Below are positions 53,316 to 63,565 of a DNA stretch of 64,000 nt, one piece after another. The first letter of the stretch is position 1. Each line of letters begins with the position of its first letter. The notes under the pieces were generated by a model. That model did no database searches. It saw only the letters and a list, made by a program, of their open reading frames with translations, and was not told the DNA's origin. Made by a program: the position numbers and the translations under genes. The stretch is from Flavobacteriia bacterium (lineage in GTDB: Bacteria > Bacteroidota > Bacteroidia > Flavobacteriales_D > Crocinitomicaceae), in assembly GCA_026391005.1 (NCBI GenBank), contig JAPLEV010000006.1:1-64000 (forward strand), given 5' to 3'.

Positions 53316-54350
53316 TTACTTACTTTGATATCTTGTTAGGCAATATTCCGCTGGTATTTTTACATTGTCCAACAAATATGCTGTCATTTCTTCTGCCATT
53401 TTGGGGGCTAATAGATATCCTTTTGCGCCCAAGCCATTAAAAATATGAATCGTTTTATAAGTCGGGTGACTGCCTAATACGGGTCGTCTATCCATCGTTG
53501 TTGGCCGAATGCCAGCGATTTGAGACACTATTTCAGGGGGCGTTATTGTGATGTGGCGTAGGTGGTCTAATAAGGTGACTCTTGCCTCTTTTGTGGGGTG
53601 TAAGGTCTGGTCATCCCATTCGTATGTTGCTCCGATCCTAAAGTTTTTATCACCCAAAGGAAACACGAAACACTTTAAGTGCAAGGATGCTGTTTCCGGC
53701 AGTTCATTGTGTTTTATTACCAAGGTTTGCCCCTTGGTTGGTTTTACTTGACAATTCTGAAAAAAAGGAGTTTCAGACACCCTGTATCCACAACAAAAGA
53801 CAACGTGATCATACTTTGTTCCCCGATAACTTTGTTCTAAGGCAGAAAATAAGGTGTCATCAAACGTTTCTTTTTGTAAGACACCTGTTTTTTCAAAATA
53901 CACTTGATTTTCAATGTAAAACTTTTCAGCATGAACAACATAACCGCTTCGGACAATTCCGAAGTTCTGTTCCGTGTTTGCCGATTCAATATTTACCAGG
54001 TGATTTTGATATGCCGGGAGCAGCTGTTTTTTTTGCCACTCTTCTTTTTCATTTACAGAGGGAAAAATTCTTTTTATGACTAAGGGTTCAGCGAACGAGG
54101 TGTTTAATTGTTTTTCTAAAGCTTTGTAAAAGTCCCAACTGTAGGTTAGAAATTCGGTCGCCCTCCATGATAAGGTCGTACGCCTAAAAACAATAGGATT
54201 AACCATTCCTGCAGCAATTTTTGTGGAAGCGTTCATGCCATCATCAATAAGGGTTACCTGCTGATTTCTATGAAGCAAACGATGGCTAAGCGTAATCCCC
54301 GCTAAACCGCCACCAATAATCAAGAACTTCTTTTTTTCTTCTGCCTTCAT
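53316..54350 (-). CDS. FAD-dependent oxidoreductase (DAO family)
   Basis: The 344-residue protein starts with the dinucleotide-binding motif LIIGGGLAGITLSHRL (GxGxxG) and the acidic end of strand 2 (VTLIDDG), and has the DAO-like KIAAGMVNP and TKGQTLVIKH motifs and a C-terminal GLGAKGYLLAPKMAEEM FAD segment. It resembles D-amino acid/glycine oxidases. The true substrate is unknown. It overlaps the ComF gene start region by 4 bases, so the two are coupled. Confidence 0.88.
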   Translation of the reverse strand: MKAEEKKKFLIIGGGLAGITLSHRLLHRNQQVTLIDDGMNASTKIAAGMVNPIVFRRTTLSWRATEFLTYSWDFYKALEKQLNTSFAEPLVIKRIFPSVNEKEEWQKKQLLPAYQNHLVNIESANTEQNFGIVRSGYVVHAEKFYIENQVYFEKTGVLQKETFDDTLFSALEQSYRGTKYDHVVFCCGYRVSETPFFQNCQVKPTKGQTLVIKHNELPETASLHLKCFVFPLGDKNFRIGATYEWDDQTLHPTKEARVTLLDHLRHITITPPEIVSQIAGIRPTTMDRRPVLGSHPTYKTIHIFNGLGAKGYLLAPKMAEEMTAYLLDNVKIPAEYCLTRYQSK

Positions 54351-55087
54351 TTCTTTGCCATTGCCAAAGCAAAAATACTTATTTCAATGGTGGGGTTGTG
54401 CTTCTTTATTTCTTTTATTAATGCCTCCAAGGTGGCTCCCGTTGTAATTACATCGTCAACAATCGCAATGTGTTGATACCCTTTATTTGATGAAATATGC
54501 CCAAATCCACCAATAACATTCAACCATCGCTCCGCATTTGATTTTTTTGTTTGACTTTCCGTATGATTCTTTTTAGAAATGTACTGAGTGTCAATTGGGA
54601 TATTAGTCACTTCTGAAATACCCAAAGCAAGTTTTTCACTTTGATTATACCCCCTATTAAATTTCTTCCTATGATGGGTCGGTACAGGAATAAGAGCATC
54701 AATTGTTTTGGTTGAATAATTCCCCATAATGACCCGCGCCATCCTTCTTCCCATTTCGACACCAAGCCCTCCTTTATGGCCGTATTTTATTTCATGCAGA
54801 ATTGTTTGGGAGACGCACCCCTTTTTAAAATAAAACAGCGCAAAAGTTTGATTAATTTTCACCCTCCCCCAGAACAACTTGTCGAGAGCGGATGGGTTAC
54901 TTTGTATTTCGAAAAAAGTGGCTTGTATTTCTAAGTCGCAGCACCAACAGATGTACTTTTCGTTGCTTAATAATTCTTTTTTACAATGGCTGCAAAAAGG
55001 CGGGAAAATCAGGTGGAATAATGCATTGAAATAATTTAATATACGCTTATTCCTTTTACTGTCATTGGTTTTGTAGAATACGAACAT
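54347..55087 (-). CDS. ComF family phosphoribosyltransferase-like protein
   Basis: I choose the ATG at 55087, which gives 246 residues, the usual size; a TTG reading 57 residues longer gives an N-terminus without a recognisable domain. The protein has an N-terminal zinc-binding cluster (CSHCKKELLSNEKYICWCC) and the phosphoribosyltransferase PRPP loop HIAIVDDVITTGATLEAL. ComF is needed for DNA uptake in naturally competent bacteria, but many homologues have no known role. Its stop overlaps the DAO gene start by 4 bases. Confidence 0.9.
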   Translation of the reverse strand: MFVFYKTNDSKRNKRILNYFNALFHLIFPPFCSHCKKELLSNEKYICWCCDLEIQATFFEIQSNPSALDKLFWGRVKINQTFALFYFKKGCVSQTILHEIKYGHKGGLGVEMGRRMARVIMGNYSTKTIDALIPVPTHHRKKFNRGYNQSEKLALGISEVTNIPIDTQYISKKNHTESQTKKSNAERWLNVIGGFGHISSNKGYQHIAIVDDVITTGATLEALIKEIKKHNPTIEISIFALAMAKK

Positions 55088-55498
55088 CGCCTTGTTCAAA
55101 ACCGGCGAGAAAAACACTGGGGGAAAAATCAATTTCTTTATACTTTTATAGCATAATGATTCTTCATAAGAATTATTATTATTTAAGGCAGAAAAAGTTA
55201 TTAAAAAAACCAAATTAAAAGTGTGAATATCTTTATTTCGTTGTTTAAAAATTCGCAATGTTAATGTACCAAAGGGTGTCGTGTTAACTTGTTAATAATA
55301 CAACGGAAATGTTCATTTCTTTAATTGGTTTTAATAATAAAAATAATAAAATTTGTAGGCCTCAAAGTTTAAAGGACATTTACAAGGTCAAGCGTAAATG
55401 AAATCAAAAACGAGAGGATACAAAACCCTTTTGAGAATTATACATCCACAATGTGCTAAGCATGTTGGTAAATTATTTTAGTTTTTTTAAATATCATT
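55088..55498. other. Intergenic region, divergent promoters expected
   Basis: This 411-base AT-rich stretch separates comF (minus) from nrdB (plus), so both promoters should lie here. I see no full TAnnTTTG box in a good position for either gene. An ACAATGTG sequence near 55449 is too short to call an NrdR box. No RNA gene or repeat is evident. Confidence 0.5.
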
Positions 55499-56473
55499 AT
55501 GAATAACATTGAACCTATCCTGCAAGAAAATACAAGTCGTTTTGTATTATTTCCTATTCAACATAACGATATTTGGTCTTTCTATAAAAAAGCAGAGGCT
55601 AGTTTTTGGACGGCTGAAGAAATTGATTTATCTTCTGATCTTATTGACTGGGACAGTAAATTAAATGACGATGAGCGACATTTTATAAAGCATGTCTTGG
55701 CTTTTTTTGCGGCTTCTGATGGGATTGTGAACGAGAATTTAGCTCAAAACTTCCTTTCGGAAGTGCAATATACGGAAGCGAAGTTTTTCTACGGCTTTCA
55801 ATTGGCAGCAGAGAATATTCATTCAGAAACCTACTCTTTGTTAATTGACACCTATATCAAAGGCACCGCAGAAAAAGCCCATTTGTTTAATGCAATTGAA
55901 ACGTTGGATTGCGTGAAGAAAAAAGCTGATTGGGCTTTAAGATGGATTGATAAGGGTTCTTTTGCTGAAAGACTTGTTGCATTTGCAGCGGTAGAGGGTA
56001 TTTTCTTTTCCGGTTCTTTTTGCTCTATCTTTTGGTTGAAGAAAAGAGGTTTAATGCCTGGATTATCCTTTTCAAATGAATTGATTTCACGCGACGAAGG
56101 CTTGCATTGTGATTTTGCTTGCTTACTTTATACAAAACACCTTGTCGAAAAGCTTCCAAAGGAAAAAGTAATGGAAATAATAATAGATGCCGTTGCTATT
56201 GAAAAAGAATTTGTAACAGATTCATTGCCCGTAAAACTTATTGGTATGAACAGTGATTTGATGGGGCAATATATTGAATTCGTTGCGGATCGCTTGTTAG
56301 TTGAACTTGGGAACCCACGCGTATTTAATACTGCAAATCCTTTTGATTTCATGGAAATGATTTCCCTTCAAGGAAAAGCTAACTTCTTTGAAAAGCGCGT
56401 TGGTGAATATCAAAAAGCAGGGGTTTTAAACAATAACGGAGAGCAGGCATTTAGCTTAAATGAAGATTTTTAA
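55499..56473 (+). CDS. nrdB: Ribonucleoside-diphosphate reductase, beta subunit
   Basis: The beta subunit carries the di-iron site and tyrosyl radical for class I ribonucleotide reductase. The 324-residue protein has the ligand set: Asp74 ([12 protein letters not shown]), Glu105 and His108 with radical Tyr112 in ENIHSETY, and later [14 protein letters not shown]. So the radical-type enzyme is intact rather than Mn/Fe class Ic. It precedes nrdA by 21 bases; the two form an operon making dNTPs aerobically. Confidence 0.95.
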   Translation: MNNIEPILQENTSRFVLFPIQHNDIWSFYKKAEASFWTAEEIDLSSDLIDWDSKLNDDERHFIKHVLAFFAASDGIVNENLAQNFLSEVQYTEAKFFYGFQLAAENIHSETYSLLIDTYIKGTAEKAHLFNAIETLDCVKKKADWALRWIDKGSFAERLVAFAAVEGIFFSGSFCSIFWLKKRGLMPGLSFSNELISRDEGLHCDFACLLYTKHLVEKLPKEKVMEIIIDAVAIEKEFVTDSLPVKLIGMNSDLMGQYIEFVADRLLVELGNPRVFNTANPFDFMEMISLQGKANFFEKRVGEYQKAGVLNNNGEQAFSLNEDF

Positions 56474-56494
56474 ATATATTTAGTAAGAATAATT

Positions 56495-58861
56495 ATGTAC
56501 GTAATAAAAAGAGACACAAAAAAAGAGACGGTAAAGTTTGATAAAATTACCGCAAGAATTGTTAAAATGTGTTACGGGCTTGACCCATTAGTTTCACCTG
56601 AAGCCGTAGCAATGAAAGTTATTGAAGGCATTTACGATGGTGTTACGACAATAGATTTAGATAATTTAGCAGCAGAAGTTGCTGCCGGTAAATCAATAGA
56701 CCATCCTGATTACGCCTTGTTGGCTTCTAGAATAGCAGTGTCGAATCTTCATAAAGAAACAAAAAAGACTTTTTCAGAGGTAATGCACGATTTATATACT
56801 TATATAGATCCTAAAACCAACTTGCCTGCTGCACTATTAGCTGATGACGTTTATCAAATCGTCATGGATAATAAAGAATTGCTTGATTCTAGTATTATTT
56901 ATGACAGAGATTTCCGATACGATTATTTTGGGTTTAAAACACTGACTCGGTCTTACTTAATGAAATTAAATGGTAGAATAGCTGAGCGCCCTCAACAAAT
57001 GCTAATGCGTGTTGCATTAGGTATTCATAAGAGAGATGTCGCGGCAGCTTTAGTAACTTATAATCTAATGTCAGAAGGTTGGTTTACCCATGCAACTCCA
57101 ACCTTGTTTAATGCTGGTACTCCAAAGCCACAAATGTCTTCTTGTTTTTTATTAACTATGAAAGAAGATAGCATTGAAGGAATTTACGACACCTTAAAAT
57201 CTTGTGCGCAAATTTCACAATCGGCTGGAGGAATAGGCTTAGCTATTCACAACATTCGTGCAACCGGATCATACATTAAAGGAACAAATGGTACTTCAAA
57301 TGGTATTGTGCCAATGTTGCGGGTCTTCAACGACACCGCTCGCTATGTTGATCAGGGCGGAGGAAAAAGAAAAGGGTCTTTTGCCATGTATATTGAACCT
57401 TGGCATGCTGACGTATTTGACTTTCTTGATTTAAAGAAAAACCATGGTAAAGAAGAAAATAGAACGCGAGATTTGTTTTTAGCGCTTTGGATTCCAGATC
57501 TTTTCATGAAAAGAGTAAAAGACAATGGCGACTGGACCTTAATGTGCCCTCACGAATGTCCTGGACTTTCTGATGTACACAGCGAAGCTTTTGAGAAGTT
57601 ATACCTGCAATACGAAAAAGAAGGAAAGGGTAGAAAAACAATTAAGGCACAGGACCTTTGGTTTAAAATTCTAGAATCACAGATCGAAACTGGAACTCCT
57701 TATATGTTATATAAAGACGCGGCGAATGCTAAGTCTAATCAACAAAACTTGGGAACCATTAAGTCGTCTAATTTGTGCACGGAAATTATTGAATACACTG
57801 CACCAGACGAAATCGCCGTATGTAATCTTGCATCACTTGCCTTGCCTAAATATGTAAATGAAGATAAGTCATTTGACCACAATAAATTGTTTGAGGTAAC
57901 CTATCAAGCGACAGTGAATTTAAATCGTATTATTGATGAAAATTTTTATCCTGTTGAGGACGCGAGAAGGTCTAACATGCGCCACCGCCCGATTGGTTTA
58001 GGTGTGCAAGGACTTGCTGACACGTTCATTCTTATGGGCTTTCCTTTCGAATCAGTCGAAGCTAGAAATTTAAACAGAGAAATTTTTGAAACGATCTACT
58101 TTGCTGCAATGACCGCGTCTAAAGATCAAGCAATTGAGTTTGGAACCTATGAAACATATGCTGGATCACCCGTTTCACAAGGGGTTTTTCAATATGACAT
58201 GTGGGGAGTAACACCCTCTAACAGATGGGAATGGAGCCTGCTTAAAGAGGAAGTTAAAAAACATGGCGTAAGAAACTCTTTACTTTTAGCGCCAATGCCA
58301 ACGGCTTCTACTGCTCAAATACTAGGTAACAATGAGTGTTTTGAACCTTATACATCTAACATTTATACAAGACGTGTTTTGTCAGGGGAGTTTATTATTG
58401 TGAATCGTCATTTATTAAAAGATTTAGTTCGTTCTGGTCTTTGGAATAGAGATATGCGACACAAAATAATGGCTGCAAATGGGTCTATTCAAAACATTAC
58501 TGAAATACCACAAGACATAAAAGATTTATATAAAACAGCTTGGGAGATTTCTCAAAAAGCAATTATTGAGCTTGCAGCAGATAGAGGTGCTTATATTTGT
58601 CAAAGCCAATCACTCAATATATTTATGGAGAATGCAAACTTCGGTAAGCTAACATCTATGCATTTTTATGGTTGGGAAAAGGGATTGAAAACTGGTATGT
58701 ACTACCTTCGAACGAAAGCAGCGACAGACGCTATTAAGTTTACAGTAGACCAGGTTATTTCTGAGGAAACTACAGAAGAAGAAAGTCTTAGCCTCGAAGA
58801 ACAAGCTGCTATTGCTTGTTCAATCGAAAACCCAGACTCGTGTGAAATGTGTTCTGGATAG
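56495..58861 (+). CDS. nrdA: Ribonucleoside-diphosphate reductase, alpha subunit
   Basis: The 788-residue protein has an N-terminal ATP-cone (about 1-95, [16 protein letters not shown]), which binds ATP/dATP for overall activity control, then the catalytic barrel with [36 protein letters not shown] and [20 protein letters not shown]. The C-terminal CEMCSG ends with the two thiols reduced by thioredoxin or glutaredoxin. It ends 2 bases before the convergent LTA-synthase-like gene. It uses NDPs to make dNDPs. Confidence 0.96.
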   Translation: MYVIKRDTKKETVKFDKITARIVKMCYGLDPLVSPEAVAMKVIEGIYDGVTTIDLDNLAAEVAAGKSIDHPDYALLASRIAVSNLHKETKKTFSEVMHDLYTYIDPKTNLPAALLADDVYQIVMDNKELLDSSIIYDRDFRYDYFGFKTLTRSYLMKLNGRIAERPQQMLMRVALGIHKRDVAAALVTYNLMSEGWFTHATPTLFNAGTPKPQMSSCFLLTMKEDSIEGIYDTLKSCAQISQSAGGIGLAIHNIRATGSYIKGTNGTSNGIVPMLRVFNDTARYVDQGGGKRKGSFAMYIEPWHADVFDFLDLKKNHGKEENRTRDLFLALWIPDLFMKRVKDNGDWTLMCPHECPGLSDVHSEAFEKLYLQYEKEGKGRKTIKAQDLWFKILESQIETGTPYMLYKDAANAKSNQQNLGTIKSSNLCTEIIEYTAPDEIAVCNLASLALPKYVNEDKSFDHNKLFEVTYQATVNLNRIIDENFYPVEDARRSNMRHRPIGLGVQGLADTFILMGFPFESVEARNLNREIFETIYFAAMTASKDQAIEFGTYETYAGSPVSQGVFQYDMWGVTPSNRWEWSLLKEEVKKHGVRNSLLLAPMPTASTAQILGNNECFEPYTSNIYTRRVLSGEFIIVNRHLLKDLVRSGLWNRDMRHKIMAANGSIQNITEIPQDIKDLYKTAWEISQKAIIELAADRGAYICQSQSLNIFMENANFGKLTSMHFYGWEKGLKTGMYYLRTKAATDAIKFTVDQVISEETTEEESLSLEEQAAIACSIENPDSCEMCSG

Positions 58862-58863
58862 AA

Positions 58864-60759
58864 CTAGTTGCTATCTAAGTTTTGGAAGTGTTCGAAAAAT
58901 TGGTAAAAACAAGCCTCGCTTTCTTTTTTTGCGATTGAAAAAGCGTTTTGATCGATTAGGTCTTTCGTTAGTACGCTCTTCGAGTCAAAGTTATATCTTA
59001 AACTTCCGAATGGAGTAATGAAGCCATACCCTCGAATAGTTGAGAAAAACGTAAATTCCTTTACTGTTGGGCTCATCAAGTCTTTACTAAAAATGAACTC
59101 CTCGCTCGATAATCCTAATTGATGTAACAATGTGGCGGCTAAATCTGCTTGTGAGCCTACTTTTTCAATTTTTTTGCCGCGATATGCCTGAGAAATTGGT
59201 TCACCATAGATCAATAAGGGGATATTAAAAAATGCCGTTTCAAAGGGTGAATTAATCCCCGGGGTGGCGTGACCATGGTCTGACAAAATCACAAAAACGG
59301 TGTTTTTATACCATTCACACGTTTTACTTTTCGCGATAAATTCATCTAAACATTTATCAGCATAAATCATCGAGTTTAAATAATTACATTCCTCCCCTGA
59401 AAACTTAGGTTTACCAGCTTTTGGGTGGTCATATGGAGAATGCGTACTGCCTGTAAAGGCGCATTGAAGAAATGGTTGTTTTGCTGTCTTGATTTCCGCA
59501 AGCAAAAAGGCATATAAGTCTTTGTCGTAATAATTTAACTTTCCCTTTTTTAGCCCACTAGGGAAATCATTTTCGTCTTTCAATTTATCAAATCCGTGTT
59601 CCATTAAAAACCCTTTTATGTTTCCATATTTTAAGTCCCCACTAAATAAATACTGCGTTGAGTAGCCTTGTTTTTTCAGCTTCTCATTAATCGTGGGGAG
59701 ATTTCTATGTTTTTCCGGGTAAAGAGAAATGGCCGTTTCTGGAATACTAGGATAACCAGCGAATATTGATGTATTCCCAATTTCAGACGTTGTATTTGTT
59801 GCGAAAACATTCGTGAATAAAACTCCCTCTTTTGCTAATTGATCAAAATAAGGTGTGGCCGTTTTTCCGGGGTGAATACAGCCCATTGCATTGGCAGACC
59901 AACCCTCTAAAATAATAAGAACGACGTTTGGTTTTGGGCTGCTTATAAAATTATTTTGGTGGGCGCGATCGAAAGAATAAAGGTCCTTTGTAATCTTTTC
60001 TGCTTCGCTAGGTTTCAGTTTCGGCAAGTGATCCTCTGCATCACTTTTATTAAATAGTACATAGCTGTTCCCAAAGAAATAGGCGGAATTAACCGAAATG
60101 TCATTCATGATTTGATGCTCCGAAAAATACGCGGAATCTATATTAATTGGGATTTGCTGCAGGCCTCCTCGTGCCATTATAAGGCTTAAACTTAGACCTA
60201 TAAAGATGGTTAAAACGGAAGGTGCAGTAAAGACCCATCTCCTTTTTGCGGGTCCTTGGGGAATATTAATAAATAATGCTGCTTTTTTTACTAAATAAAA
60301 TCCCGCGCATAATTCGATAATTAGTAATAACAGAAAATACAAGATTGAAGCGGCGTCTGCCGTTCTAAGGACCTCACCTGGCATGGAGAGATGCATAAAT
60401 ACGCGAGAAGTAAGTTTGTGCCCCCATTCAAAGTAAGAAATAACTTCGCCACTATGAATTGCTGACACCACAACTATTTCCATGTATACAATCGATTTCA
60501 ATAGGTAAACTATCCATCGTCTTTCGAAATTATTATAGATCGACTTTAATAGAATATAAGGAGCAACTAGAAAGGCAATTGTCGCCATATCTAAGCGGAG
60601 GGAATATATAAACGCGCAACAGCTATTTATTATACCAACAGAATCAGGAATTTCTTTATAATGAGTGATGAAGAAAATAAGGCGCTGTAGGGCAAAAATA
60701 AGCAACCAAAACAAACAAAATCGGACAATCGGTTTGCCAAAAGAATAAAGCGTTTTCAT
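58864..60759 (-). CDS. LTA synthase-like membrane sulfatase-fold protein
   Basis: The 631-residue protein has about five transmembrane helices (residues 10-200) and an extracellular alkaline-phosphatase-fold domain with NVVLIILEGWSANAMG (metal-binding Glu), FATNTTSEIGNTSIFAGYPS (Thr nucleophile) and VILSDHGHATPG (metal ligands). In Gram-positive bacteria LtaS polymerises glycerol phosphate. In Bacteroidota homologues the likely role is phosphoglycerol or phosphoethanolamine transfer to an envelope glycan or lipid; the product is unknown. It faces the outside of the inner membrane. Confidence 0.88.
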   Translation of the reverse strand: MKTLYSFGKPIVRFCLFWLLIFALQRLIFFITHYKEIPDSVGIINSCCAFIYSLRLDMATIAFLVAPYILLKSIYNNFERRWIVYLLKSIVYMEIVVVSAIHSGEVISYFEWGHKLTSRVFMHLSMPGEVLRTADAASILYFLLLLIIELCAGFYLVKKAALFINIPQGPAKRRWVFTAPSVLTIFIGLSLSLIMARGGLQQIPINIDSAYFSEHQIMNDISVNSAYFFGNSYVLFNKSDAEDHLPKLKPSEAEKITKDLYSFDRAHQNNFISSPKPNVVLIILEGWSANAMGCIHPGKTATPYFDQLAKEGVLFTNVFATNTTSEIGNTSIFAGYPSIPETAISLYPEKHRNLPTINEKLKKQGYSTQYLFSGDLKYGNIKGFLMEHGFDKLKDENDFPSGLKKGKLNYYDKDLYAFLLAEIKTAKQPFLQCAFTGSTHSPYDHPKAGKPKFSGEECNYLNSMIYADKCLDEFIAKSKTCEWYKNTVFVILSDHGHATPGINSPFETAFFNIPLLIYGEPISQAYRGKKIEKVGSQADLAATLLHQLGLSSEEFIFSKDLMSPTVKEFTFFSTIRGYGFITPFGSLRYNFDSKSVLTKDLIDQNAFSIAKKESEACFYQFFEHFQNLDSN

Positions 60760-60845
60760 GGGGTAAAATTACCAAAAGATTAACTTATTATTACGCAGCG
60801 TTGTTTTTACAAAATTATAAGACATAACATCCCATAAATATGGCG

Positions 60846-60853
60846 TAAATTTG
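60846..60853 (+). promoter_or_regulatory. Bacteroidota -7 box (TAnnTTTG) for purH
   Basis: TAAATTTG matches the consensus and ends 19 bases before the purH ATG. No -33 TTG lies at the usual spacing. Confidence 0.4.
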
Positions 60854-60872
60854 TGGCTTAATTTTATTAAGA

Positions 60873-62402
60873 ATGAATAACTACAAGAAAATTGAGAACG
60901 CATTAATATCTGTTTTCTACAAAGATGGCCTGGCCGAACTCGTGCGGGAATTAAATCATCAAAACGTTCGCATTTATTCAACCGGTGGGACATTAACATT
61001 TATTCGTGATTTGGGGGTTGAAGCTATTTCTATAGAAGAAATTACCCATTTTCCAGAAATATTAGGTGGTAGAGTTAAAACCTTACATCCTGGGATATTT
61101 GGAGGAATCCTCCATAGGCGAAATAACGAACAGGACGTAGCAACAATTAAAGAGCATGGAATTAGCGCAATAGACTTAGTCGTTGTTGATTTATACCCTT
61201 TCGAAGAAACTGTTTTGTTACAATCAGACGAACAAGAAATAATAGAAAAAATTGACGTTGGCGGCGTATCTTTAATTCGTGCCGCGGCAAAAAACTTTGA
61301 AGACGTAACAATAATTTCTTCAAGAAACCAATACCATCAATTCGAAACGATTTTTCGCGAGCAAGAAGGCCTATTGAGTCTTGAACAGCGCAGGTACTTT
61401 GCTGCTGAAGCATTTAATGTGACATCGCATTATGACAGCATGATTCATCGTTATTTTACGGAAAGTCCCTTTGATTACTTTAAGCAAAGTATACAGCAAA
61501 AAACAGTGCTGCGATACGGTGAAAACCCACATCAAAAAGGAGTCTTTTTTGGAGATTTAGAGCTGTTTTTTGATAAGTTGCATGGAAAAGAGCTTTCCTT
61601 TAACAATATACTAGATATTGACGCCGCGGTTAATTTAATGTCAGAATTTAAGGGTGGTGAAGCCACTTTTGCCATACTAAAACACAATAATGCTTGTGGA
61701 GTGGCAACCGCCGAAACAGCAGAAATTGCTTTTTCAACAGCGCTTGCCACAGATCCGTTGAGCGCTTTTGGCGGTGTTTTAATCTGCAACCAAGAAATTG
61801 ATCCTCGGACCGCACTCAAAATTAATGAGTTGTTTTTCGAGGTTTTGATCGCGCCGGCATTTCAAGAGGAGGCACTGCTTACCTTGAAATCAAAAAAAAA
61901 TCGTGTTTTACTCGTGCAAAAATTGGTGCAACTTCCCAAGGTACAATTTAGAACGGCTTTAAATGGCGTTTTGCAACAAGAGCGCGACGAACTCTCTGCT
62001 GATGAAAGTCAACTGATGGTAAAGACAATAATCTCACCAACGGAACAGGAGTTAAAAGACTTGGTTTTCGCAAACAAAATTGTGAAGCATACGAAATCTA
62101 ATACAATTGTCTTAGCTAAAAACAATGTGCTGATCGCAAGTGGGACAGGACAAACATCAAGAGTTGACGCCCTGACGCAAGCAATACAAAAGGCAAAGCA
62201 TTTTGGGTTTGATTTAGACGGCGCTGCAATGGCAAGTGATGCTTTTTTTCCATTTCCTGACTGTGTTGAAATTGCCTATAAGGAAGGAATCCGGGCCGTA
62301 ATTCAACCTGGAGGATCTCTAAAAGATAACTTCTCAATAGAATTTTGTGATAATAATAAAATGACGATGGTTTTTTCGGGAATTAGGCATTTTAAACATT
62401 AA
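60873..62402 (+). CDS. purH: Bifunctional AICAR formyltransferase / IMP cyclohydrolase
   Basis: PurH carries out the last two steps of IMP synthesis. The 509-residue protein has the N-terminal cyclohydrolase domain (about 1-190, with IYSTGGT, GGRVKTLHPGIFGG and VVDLYPFEETV) and the C-terminal transformylase domain (about 200-509, with LRYGENPHQKG, KHNNACGVA, DPLSAFGG and DGAAMASDAFFPFPD). All expected catalytic motifs are present. A PurH start at 60873 gives the usual length. Confidence 0.96.
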   Translation: MNNYKKIENALISVFYKDGLAELVRELNHQNVRIYSTGGTLTFIRDLGVEAISIEEITHFPEILGGRVKTLHPGIFGGILHRRNNEQDVATIKEHGISAIDLVVVDLYPFEETVLLQSDEQEIIEKIDVGGVSLIRAAAKNFEDVTIISSRNQYHQFETIFREQEGLLSLEQRRYFAAEAFNVTSHYDSMIHRYFTESPFDYFKQSIQQKTVLRYGENPHQKGVFFGDLELFFDKLHGKELSFNNILDIDAAVNLMSEFKGGEATFAILKHNNACGVATAETAEIAFSTALATDPLSAFGGVLICNQEIDPRTALKINELFFEVLIAPAFQEEALLTLKSKKNRVLLVQKLVQLPKVQFRTALNGVLQQERDELSADESQLMVKTIISPTEQELKDLVFANKIVKHTKSNTIVLAKNNVLIASGTGQTSRVDALTQAIQKAKHFGFDLDGAAMASDAFFPFPDCVEIAYKEGIRAVIQPGGSLKDNFSIEFCDNNKMTMVFSGIRHFKH

Positions 62403-62407
62403 CTTTG
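62400..62407 (+). promoter_or_regulatory. Possible -7 box for mreB, overlapping the purH stop
   Basis: TAACTTTG fits TAnnTTTG and includes the purH stop codon TAA; the mreB start is 73 bases further. A second candidate (TTTG at 62441, then TAATTTAT 19 bases later) lies nearer to the ATG. I cannot choose between them. Confidence 0.3.
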
Positions 62408-62480
62408 TTTTATTAGAAAAATCCTTTTTTTTGTTTTTTCTTTGTAAAAGATATTTAATCTTATAATTTATTATAGTATA

Positions 62481-63506
62481 ATGGGGCTATTTAGTTTTTT
62501 AACGCAAGAAATTGCCATTGACTTAGGAACGGCTAATACACTAATTATTTGGAATGATAAGGTAGTCGTTGACGAGCCTTCCATTGTTGCTAGAGATATT
62601 CAAACAGGGAAAATTGTTGCTATTGGTAAAAAAGCGCAACAAATGCATGGTAAAACCCACAAGTTAATAGAAACGGTGCGGCCATTAAAGGATGGCGTAA
62701 TAGCCGACTTCCAAAGTGCAGAACAAATGATCCGGGGTATGATTAAGATGATTAACCCAGGAAGAAGTTTGTTTAATCCTAGTTTGCGTATGGTTATTTG
62801 TATTCCTTCGGGAATAACAGAGGTAGAGAAAAGAGCTGTAAGAGATTCGGCCGAACATGCTGGAGCAAAAGAAGTATACCTTATTCATGAGCCCATGGCA
62901 GCTGCCATTGGAATAGGTATCGATGTGGAAGAACCAATGGGAAATATGATTATTGATATTGGGGGCGGAACATCTGAAATCGCTGTTATTGCGCTTGGGG
63001 GTATTGTTTGCGATAAATCCATTCGTATTGCAGGAGATGATTTCACAAATGATATTGAAGAATATATGCGTCGCCAGCATAATATTTTAGTTGGAGAGCG
63101 AACGGCAGAGCAAATTAAAATTGAGGTTGGTTCTGCTCTAATGGAACTGGAAAACCCTCCAAATCCTTATGCTGTTAGGGGAAGGGATTTAATGACGGGG
63201 ATTCCTAAAGAAATCATTGTTACCTATGACGAGGTGGCTGGCGCTTTAGATAAAACCATATCCAAAATTGAAGAGGCAATCTTAAGTGCATTAGAAATGA
63301 CTCCGCCAGAATTATCCGCAGATATCTACAAAACAGGGATTTATTTAGCGGGAGGGGGATCAATGCTTAGGGGCTTAGACAAGCGTATCTCTGCCAGGAC
63401 AAAGCTACCCGTTCATATTGCAGAAGATCCGCTAAGGGCCGTTGCAAGAGGTACAAGTATTGCGCTCAAAAATATCGGTAGGTATCAATTCTTAATTAGA
63501 GATTAA
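62481..63506 (+). CDS. mreB: Rod shape-determining protein MreB
   Basis: MreB is a bacterial actin that guides lateral cell-wall synthesis under the inner membrane. The 341-residue protein has the phosphate-1 motif EIAIDLGTANTLI, connect and phosphate-2 motifs (NMIIDIGGGTSEIAVI) and the adenosine motif IYLAGGGSMLRGL. MGLFSFL at the N-terminus is a short amphipathic membrane-binding segment. It precedes mreC by 59 bases. So the cell is likely rod-shaped. Confidence 0.97.
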   Translation: MGLFSFLTQEIAIDLGTANTLIIWNDKVVVDEPSIVARDIQTGKIVAIGKKAQQMHGKTHKLIETVRPLKDGVIADFQSAEQMIRGMIKMINPGRSLFNPSLRMVICIPSGITEVEKRAVRDSAEHAGAKEVYLIHEPMAAAIGIGIDVEEPMGNMIIDIGGGTSEIAVIALGGIVCDKSIRIAGDDFTNDIEEYMRRQHNILVGERTAEQIKIEVGSALMELENPPNPYAVRGRDLMTGIPKEIIVTYDEVAGALDKTISKIEEAILSALEMTPPELSADIYKTGIYLAGGGSMLRGLDKRISARTKLPVHIAEDPLRAVARGTSIALKNIGRYQFLIRD

Positions 63507-63565
63507 AGACGTAAGATTTCTGCTCTTAACCTCTTTATATTGCTCGGACTTTTCTATTTTTGTAC

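Noticed and set aside
54347-55258. Longer ComF reading starting at a TTG at 55258
   Set aside because: The extra 57 residues have no domain and low-complexity Asn runs; the ATG at 55087 gives the usual family length.
55440-55470. NrdR box upstream of nrdB (CCACAATGTG)
   Set aside because: The match is too short and lacks the second half-site and the paired box at the proper distance.
58857-58875. GATAG/CTATC hairpin between nrdA and the LTA-synthase-like gene
   Set aside because: Only five pairs and no T-run follow; it is likely chance.
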